Origin: Hyaloperonospora brassicae
Taxonomy: Eukaryota; Oomycota; Peronosporomycetes; Peronosporales; Peronosporaceae
DNA length: 64,000 nucleotides
Direction: 5' to 3'
NCBI GenBank assembly: GCA_947650285.1
Contig: CANTFL010000649.1
Location: forward strand, 1-64,000
Numbering within the stretch: the first letter of the stretch is position 1; every line of letters starts with the position of its first letter. The notes beneath the pieces were generated by a model. The model was not told the DNA's origin. It did not search any database and saw only the letters and a list, made by a program, of their open reading frames with translations. The translations under genes were made by a program, and so were the position numbers. Below are positions 57,783-64,000 of this stretch, piece by piece.

Positions 57783-58855
57783 GAGCTTTAGTTCATCTCC
57801 AGGACACACTAATCTCTTGCATCACATCTTCCTCAACGTCCACAATGATATCGAACTGTTTAAGTAAACCTCGACTTATTGCCATTGCATCCTTGCTTTG
57901 CCCGACAACACGGAAGCGATGATGCGTTATTACTGACTCCGACGTCAACTTCGCACAGCGAAACTAGAGTACTGGTGTGCCTTTGATCGGTTGTCAACGT
58001 CCATCTTCTCGAACACATCGGCGAGGATGGTACCATCGTGTGTCTGACTACTGCACTGGATTGAGCACTGCTTGGTTAGTAATACTGCGAAAACATTTTC
58101 GGTAAACGCACATAAGTAATGATTATATACACGGACACGCACATCGATGCAGAGTGAATATATAATATCTTCGTTCGTTGCACTTGGCTGGACTTGCCCG
58201 ATACGCTTGCATCCCTCGTCAGTGACCATATCTCTTGTCTCAGGAAGTCGGAAGTTGTCTTCGTCTCGTGCCTTTCTTCCCACTGTATGTCTGCGGTCCG
58301 TGGTTCTTTTTGCGCTCAACCTGCTTATTTTCTCGTCTCGTTTCATGAGTGGTAAACAATCGACTGGATTCCGATTCTGCGTTGTGCAAACACGTCACGG
58401 GACACGTGCGCCACATTTTGTTCCCGTTGCCATCCGACTCTGACGTACAGTCGTTGCCCACAGTTCCACTTGTGACGACTGCCCTTGGTTCCGTGCTTCA
58501 TCTCTTGTCAAAATTGATCTGTTTGTGACAATTTTGCGCTGTACGACCCTCACGCGATGTCGCCGTGTAGTTTTTTGCTCGTATATCTCAATTGAACAGC
58601 TGTCGAAAACGGTGCAGGACTAGTACACAATATGGTACCATCCTCCTGCATGGCCACAGGAACTCTGGAACATTCTGAAACTTTTGAGACCATCTGGCGT
58701 TGCCGCCCCCGCTGTCGAGATCCGCTTATTGACAGTTCTGGAACACTCTCCGCGATTATGCTCCAAGGTCGGTATCGCATCCAGAAGAACACACTCTTAT
58801 AGGCCATAGAACAGCCTCGAAAGTAGTAGTAGTAGTGATATTTTTTTCCAATCAT
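57783..58855 (-). other. Unresolved minus-strand locus, possibly spliced, unit 2
   Basis: Counterpart of 46,780-47,850. The same protein-like segments are kept. In the central part one frame stays open for 133 codons (57,945-58,346) and reads LPETRDMVTDEGCKRIGQVQ and HDGTILADVFEKMDVDNRSK without a stop, where unit 1 is interrupted. Not recognised. Confidence 0.35.
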
Positions 58856-59217
58856 GGATTACCATCGTTCAATATAATCGCGTATATTATCTTCAAAAAT
58901 AGGAATACCTGTATCGACATACATCGAAAGTAAAAACATCGAGCGGTGTCATCCCAAAACCAACAGAACGATTATCAACGTTTGCACTGTTCCTTGTCGT
59001 TGGGCACCTTTTGTCCAAATGCAACATGGTTCGACGAAACGCTGTCCTGTAGTCAAACAAATGCACCTCTCTGATCCATCTGGCAGACTAAAGCTACAAA
59101 AACACCTCTCGGATCCCTGCGGCATTATATCGCTATTGTGCCAACACCAACAGCGCCAACGCGCCACCACCTTCTCGATTGATCCCGAAACCAGCAAGTC
59201 CTTCTCATAATCCCCAA

Positions 59218-59324
59218 TTCACCCACCCACTCACTCCATCACCCACCCACTCACTCCACCACCCACCCACTCACTCCATCACCCACCCACTCACTCCATC
59301 ACTCTCTCATTCACCCACTTTCCC
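59218..59324. repeat. Tandem repeat upstream of FES1, unit 2
   Basis: Same four-unit cacccacccactcactccat array as in unit 1, directly before the start codon. Confidence 0.8.
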
Positions 59325-59326
59325 CC

Positions 59327-60364
59327 ATGGCCGGCGTCGACCCAGCGAAATGGCAGGCGCTGCTCAAGTGGACCATGAAGCACACGTCGGACGGCACGAC
59401 GCCGAGCCCCGCGACGCCCATCTCGGCCGACAAGCGCCGCTTCCTCGAGCAGGTGATGGCCGAAGCAGTGCTCGACGAGAACGAGCGCGTGCGCGACATC
59501 CTCCGCATCGTACGGGGCGAACACCCGCGTCACGTCTTCAACAGCGCATTAGCGGCCGACACGTTATCCATAGACACAAACAGCGCCAAAGACGCCAACG
59601 ACACTGACGACACTGACGACGACGAAGCGCTCGCGCTGTACCGAGAGGCGCTGCTCGAAGAGCTCGTGACCCGCGTGGATCAGGTGGACACTGCACAGAA
59701 CTTGTGCAAAATGGACGGCCTCGCAGTGCTGCTGCACGTGCTGCGCACGGACGCGCGGCCGTCGACCCGTGCGCGGGCGGCAGAGGTCTGCGCGGTCGTC
59801 GTGCAGAACAACCCGTTCTGTCAGGACGCAGCGCTGGCCGCGGGACTGCTCGAGGCGCTCTGCGCGGTGGCGCGAACAGACGAAGACGTGACGTGTCGCG
59901 TGAAGGCGCTGCTGGGGATCTCGTGCCTCGTGCGCCACTGCGACGCAGCTGAGACGACGTTCCTCAGCGACACGTGCAACGGCCTCGCGCTCTTGCGGGA
60001 CCACGTGGCAATGGCGTCGGACCTGCGGCTGCAGCGCAAGGCGCTCTTCTTCTTGCGGTATCTGATCGGCAGCAAGCAGGTGACGGCGCACGCGGTGCTC
60101 GAGATGGACTTTTACGTGCAGAGCGCTGCCGCGTTTATCCTGCACGAGGACGTGGACCTGTGTGAAAGCGCTGCCGACCGACTGGCGGCGTTTGCACTGC
60201 TGGGGCCCGAGTTTTTGGCGGCCTGCACGCAGCCCGAGCTCGACGTGGTGGGGAAGTGCGACGAGCGCCTGAGCCGGATCGATGCGCTTGCGCTCGAGCA
60301 ACGGGAGTTGGCACAGGAGACGCGGGATCGGGTCGAGCGATTGAAGATGGTGCTCACTGCGTAG
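59327..60364 (+). CDS. FES1: Hsp70 nucleotide exchange factor Fes1/HspBP1 (unit 2)
   Basis: 345 residues, open and intronless as in unit 1. Six amino-acid differences from unit 1 were seen, all in the C-terminal half (D to N in CDGLALL; Q to R in FFLQYL; R to Q, A to V and R to L around GSKRATAHAVREM; G to R in AADGLAAF). They cluster in the armadillo repeats, while the first ~215 residues are identical. This suggests either relaxed selection on one copy or two alleles with localised divergence. It converges on the broken TAM41 copy. Confidence 0.9.
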   Translation: MAGVDPAKWQALLKWTMKHTSDGTTPSPATPISADKRRFLEQVMAEAVLDENERVRDILRIVRGEHPRHVFNSALAADTLSIDTNSAKDANDTDDTDDDEALALYREALLEELVTRVDQVDTAQNLCKMDGLAVLLHVLRTDARPSTRARAAEVCAVVVQNNPFCQDAALAAGLLEALCAVARTDEDVTCRVKALLGISCLVRHCDAAETTFLSDTCNGLALLRDHVAMASDLRLQRKALFFLRYLIGSKQVTAHAVLEMDFYVQSAAAFILHEDVDLCESAADRLAAFALLGPEFLAACTQPELDVVGKCDERLSRIDALALEQRELAQETRDRVERLKMVLTA

Positions 60365-60389
60365 GGGCACTAGAGACAGTCAGTCGGCA

Positions 60390-60432
60390 ATGAGTGAGTG
60401 AGTGAGTGAGTGAGTGAGTGAGTGAGTGAGTG
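60390..60432. repeat. (tgag)n microsatellite after FES1, unit 2
   Basis: About ten tgag units, longer than in unit 1. Confidence 0.85.
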
Positions 60433-60534
60433 GATCCAACGTGGCGGTGCGTGTTGCTAGTGCGACGTACGCTTAGCTGCTCAAACCTGTGCGGCTGTCT
60501 GGTCGACACAGACAGAGCTCAGACCGGTGCAATG

Positions 60535-61914
60535 TCACTTGCTCGACCACGTGCGCTTTAGCTTTTGCGCCACGTACAAAATGGACTTCACGCCTCCTGC
60601 CGTGGCAATGCCCTTGATACTTTGCGACCGACTCGACCGAAACACAATCGATGCAATCACGCGCTGCAGCTGCTTCTTGGTGACAGGCTGGTGGGCGTGC
60701 GGTCCACGTGCGTGGGACTTGGCAGCCAGACGTCGCAGCACGTTGGACGGCAGTGCCTCGACAATGGACTGCCTCACGTCCGAGTTGGCGGTATTGGCAA
60801 CGAGCGTGTCGACGTCAGAGACGGAACGGGACATGAACGGAGAGTTCTTGCGAAAGGAAACACCACAGCACTCATGGACCGATGAGACATACGCTGACGA
60901 GAAAGAAACGACAGACACCATCACAAGTAGACACGTACCTGAATGTTGCGGCGGTAGAGCTCCTGGAAGGCCTTGACATTGCCGTCGACGATGTTGCGCA
61001 CCTTTTTCGGGTTCTCACCAAACGTCATCCGAAAGTCGCCCAAGTACGATATCCCTGCGATTTTCTACATGCACAAAGCAGTCGTCGACGAGATGAGCTG
61101 TTTGCATCGCGCATCGATCAGCACATCGTCGCATTACGTCGCACTGACCATATACAGCTCATGCTCTGAAAACGTCTCGGGCAGACAAAGCAGAGCATAG
61201 TGCAGCGCGTGGGACAAGTTCGTCGACGCCGCTGCCTGCATGCACTCGTTCGTAGCGAGAATCGCGACCTGTGTACACATCGATAGCCTCAACAGCGACG
61301 GCAAGTGAGCTCTCTCGTCCGTGTGTCCACAATGCACTCCAACTCGATCGATCGATCGATCTTCGTGCGTCAGTCGTGATGCACTGCGTACGGGTTTGTG
61401 CATGCGGCCGCTAAGATAGAGCGTCTTCCAGTGCGTCAGGTCTTCAAGCAGCGTCCGCGTGCTCACGACGCCGTATTTGACCAGTCGGGTCCCGAGCAGG
61501 GGACCTGTGAGAGGAACCTGTCGACCCAATGGCCACACAAACAAATGAGATTAACTGCCGTCAGAAGCGCAGCGCACCTACATAGGCCCAGCAGCCGCTT
61601 CTTTGCCCATTCGCTCGCGCACTGCATTTTCGATACCATTGTGTTGTAGTACACACCCGCACCCCACGTCTCCTGGAAGTCCGCGACGGCCGCAGCGCCA
61701 CAGTACTGGAGCATCGAGTAGTGGTGGGGATGGCGCGCGAGGTTCTGCTCGTGCCAGGCGCGCGCGTCGTCGACCGCGAGCACGAGGTCGACCATACTGG
61801 AGCGGGCGTCGTGGTTCGTCTGCTGGAACACGCCCGAGCCGTAGGCCATCGCGAAGGCCGTGCGCGGGAACGTCGCGTCCACGGCGCCAGCGCCGCGGCG
61901 ACGCTGCGGGTCAT
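60535..61914 (-). pseudogene. TAM41: Tam41 phosphatidate cytidylyltransferase, unit 2, frameshifted near the start
   Basis: Same five-exon layout as unit 1 (exons near 60535..60846, 60939..61064, 61149..61268, 61392..61504 and 61582..61914). Splice sites are kept; the intron acceptor before exon 4 changed from CAG to TAG, and that intron gained 1 bp. About 25 bp after the ATG the sequence is 4 bp shorter than unit 1 (33 against 37 bp between gcgtcca and the start codon). The ATG is thus out of frame with the rest. Downstream the frame is open and keeps the canonical FAMAYGSGVFQQ, where unit 1 has GSA. A start beyond the lesion would drop the first ~13 residues and lacks an ATG nearby. Compare unit 1 at 49,525-50,907. 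Confidence 0.82.
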
Positions 61915-62639
61915 GCTTTTTGACACGGGTGGACGTGGATGGGTGTGGTGCACATCAATTGTCGTGTATCTGGTGTGGTTGACCGGAACTAGGCGGTCCG
62001 AGCATGTGTTGAGATAGCGATCTGTGCATCAATGGAGAAGAGGTTAAGAATAGATGAGAGGGACAGAAGCTGTGGCTTTATAACGTGCCACAGCATCTCG
62101 ATCGGTATCTGTAGCTCGTTCCCACTGTTGCAACCCTCTGACAGTCGATAACTACCAGCACCGGCAAGCACATAAGTGTGTGTTTCTCGAGGTCGTGCGG
62201 GATCGGCTGCTCACGAGACTTCAAGTCGATGTCGAGGCGGGGGAACGCACGGGCTCGGGAAAGGACTTGATTCCTCATGAGCTCCAGCTGCATCACACCA
62301 TTGTGGTGCGAGCGCAAGACGCCGTGTGTCGAGGCATCCAGTTTGCTTCGTCGTAATGTGTCTGGTGCTTCCATACGACAGGCGTACGTCCATTCAGTGC
62401 GTTCGCTAGTGTGGACATGATAGCGCCGCTTCCGTGGCTCCAGCAGGTCCTGTACACGTCTGTGTCGAATTGTTTGCCTCAGATCCTAGCGACGACTCGC
62501 TGCCCCCCCCCCCGACGCACTGCCACGAATCTCGGCCGGACCCGGCGCTCTCTTTCTAATGGAGGAGCTTCTAGCGAGATCTTGCACATCCTTATAATGG
62601 GTGATCGTAATGGGTGGTTGTGATGGGTGATGGATGGAT
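61915..62639. other. Upstream spacer of TAM41, unit 2
   Basis: Unoccupied version of the unit 1 spacer. Includes the inverted repeat at 62,069-62,094 and a C-run (62,503-62,514) longer than in unit 1. No supported gene. Confidence 0.5.
62069..62094. repeat. Inverted repeat upstream of TAM41, unit 2
   Basis: gctgtggc and gccacagc, perfect arms as in unit 1, with a loop of the same length but different sequence. Confidence 0.55.
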
Positions 62640-63154
62640 GGACAGGTTTTTTGCTCTCCCCTCCTTCAGGATGTGGATAGTTCCATCTGGCGACCAGCTA
62701 CTGCGAGGCAACTCGCTCTTTGATAAGGGATGCAGAGTCAAGTCACTACGCCGCCTTGCGATAGACTCGAGTGTCCTGTGCTCTGTCAATCGAGGAAAGG
62801 AAAACGAGGCGGTCTATACAACGCGCGACTGTGGCTTCTTTTCGACTGGTTTTTGTGCTCCAGATGCTATGCAAGAATCAAGTCGAGAAGCCGGTCTCCA
62901 CTGAGCTGATTTCTGGTCTCAGATGACAAATTGAGCTGCATACTATCTATCGTAAGGACGATAGAAAGGACTAGAGCAGTGAAACGGACTTTCCAGTCTT
63001 GTGGCCATACGGTAGACACCGGACGCATGTCTCGAAAGCAGGGCTCAAGGCGCACGCTGGATGACGGGCGCACTGCGTCTCCGAGGCCCCCACTTCACTT
63101 CATTCCCACATTCACCCTCCAGCAAACACTTCTTCACACTCACCCACAGTGACA
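62640..63154 (+). promoter_or_regulatory. Conserved upstream region of effector cassette C (uninterrupted)
   Basis: The only copy of this upstream region without a transposon inside. It serves as the empty-site reference for the solo LTR in A and the LINE in B. It ends at the initiator near 63,099. Confidence 0.75.
63099..63120 (+). promoter_or_regulatory. Oomycete-type initiator/FPR, cassette C
   Basis: ttcattcccacattcaccct, about 50 bp before the ATG. One base differs from cassettes A and B (C to T before the TCATTCC core). Confidence 0.6.
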
Positions 63155-63505
63155 ATGCGTCTCGTTCACGCCGTGCTCCTGCCTGGCATCGTCGTCTTCG
63201 CGTCCAAGGCGACTCTGCTACAGGCCCATGCACTTCGTGGCGACGTGTCGGACGACCCGCCGAGTGGCCGTCGCCGCACGGACGTCGAAGCGATCGATGA
63301 CAATGAAAGTCGAATGGATGGCAATTTTGAGAAGGTCGCGGGAAAAGCCGCTGCTAAGCTTAATGACCTGGGGTACAGTTCTGGATTTATCACAGGGGTA
63401 CTTACGGCTGTAAAAAAAGCCAAGGACGGAGAAACCCCAGTCGCGGATGTTGTAACGACTGTGCAGAAGGAGCTTGAAAACCCCCACCCCTCAACGTCGA
63501 AGTGA
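63155..63505 (+). CDS. Secreted effector candidate C
   Basis: 116 residues from the ATG at 63,155, which aligns with the start codons of cassettes A and B. The signal peptide MRLVHAVLLPGIVVFASKAT, then LLQAHA, is almost identical to B. LRGDV follows, then SGRRRTD in the place of the degenerate RxLR and an acidic DDNESR. The short C-terminus (GKAAAKLNDLGYSSGFITGV, then VADVVTTVQKEL) looks helical and is unrelated to A and B. No catalytic motif or known domain. Secretion is well supported; translocation into host cells is inference. Confidence 0.72.
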   Translation: MRLVHAVLLPGIVVFASKATLLQAHALRGDVSDDPPSGRRRTDVEAIDDNESRMDGNFEKVAGKAAAKLNDLGYSSGFITGVLTAVKKAKDGETPVADVVTTVQKELENPHPSTSK

Positions 63506-63603
63506 AATAAGGAACTCTCTTAACGTCGAAGTCTTGTGAGTAGGCATAGGGACTACGACAGAGTATGTTGCGAACGCGGCGGTCGCTGGATAAGTGTTAG
63601 GGT

Positions 63604-63830
63604 TAACGCGTTGCACTTGCAGACGAAATATATAATGAAGAGGTGAATTTGGCGTGATTGGTCTTGTTGCTGTATTGTGCTGTCCCCGTCATTGTATTGT
63701 TTCTTGCCCTTCCAATACACAGTAATTATGCTTGTGGTGTGTCCCTTGTCGATCTAGTGTAAGTCACGCTACGTGTGGCATTTACTTGTTGGCTAGACTT
63801 TTTTTTTTGGTTTCAGATGGTCTATTTGCA
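63604..63830 (+). other. Conserved 3' flank of effector cassette C
   Basis: Third copy of the cassette 3' flank (gaggtgaatttggcgtgattgg, then ttgttgctgtatt, then gtggtgtgtccctt). Similarity fades after about 63,800. Confidence 0.7.
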
Positions 63831-64000
63831 CTGAGTTAACTATGTGCATGATCTCTGATACTGCATAAGCCAAGATGTCAGCGCCGGAGGATCCGGGGGC
63901 CGACCTTGGCCGGCGCGGCCGCTCGTGCGGCCGGATATTCAAATGATGTTCAATTGCCAAAGCATAGGCACATCTCGTGGGGAAACCCCGATGACCGCTT
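63831..64000. other. Window end, GC-rich palindromic patch
   Basis: Contains a run of overlapping ggccg/cggcc palindromes near 63,895-63,940. It may be the start of another repeat, but it is cut by the window edge. Confidence 0.3.

Larger units (their letters stand above)
54116..63830. repeat. Tandem duplication unit 2
   Basis: Second copy of the EMC7-NOP58-locus-FES1-TAM41-effector unit. It lacks the LINE insertions, and its last gene is the different effector C. Confidence 0.95.

Overview
The window looks like nuclear DNA of a plant-pathogenic oomycete (Peronosporales; genus not determined). Reasons: short GT-AG introns in compact genes, an oomycete-type initiator (CTCATTCC) in front of secreted-protein genes, secreted proteins with a degenerate RxLR/dEER-like start, and Ty3/Gypsy elements with a second, archaeal-type RNase H as described from oomycetes. 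No bacterial operons, tRNA or rRNA genes were recognised.

Layout. (1) About 1-24,000 is a gene-poor desert. It starts with a heavily decayed plus-strand Ty3/Gypsy pol (1-3,650), continues through unclassified decayed DNA with a ~24-bp minisatellite (5.75-5.92 kb), an AT-rich stretch (6.6-18 kb), a ~105-135 bp degenerate tandem array (18.2-18.8 kb) and a probable Copia RNase H relic (22.85-23.1 kb). (2) 24,037-27,254 holds a DDX41 helicase pseudogene and an unrecognised gene fragment. (3) 27,461-42,100 is a secreted-effector cassette (A). A 445-bp solo LTR splits its upstream region, and a 12.9-kb Ty3/Gypsy element (28,872-41,766; pol on the minus strand) sits just 3' of the coding region. (4) 43,115-63,830 is two tandem copies of an ~11-kb unit: EMC7 (+), NOP58 (-), an unresolved minus-strand locus, FES1/HSPBP1 (+), TAM41 (-), then a secreted-effector cassette (B in unit 1, C in unit 2). 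LINE 3' fragments have inserted at two places in unit 1.

Main points. The two units carry different lesions: NOP58 is frameshifted in unit 1 and open in unit 2, while TAM41 is open in unit 1 and frameshifted near its start in unit 2. The three effector cassettes share upstream DNA, initiator, signal peptide and 3' flank, but their mature C-termini look unrelated, so flanks are conserved around a hypervariable core. The large Gypsy element carries a long ORF on the strand opposite to pol, between integrase and the 3' LTR, and appears strongly enriched in the tetranucleotide GATC. Near-identical tandem units in a heterozygous diploid can also be an assembly artefact, so the duplication and the indels need long-read confirmation.
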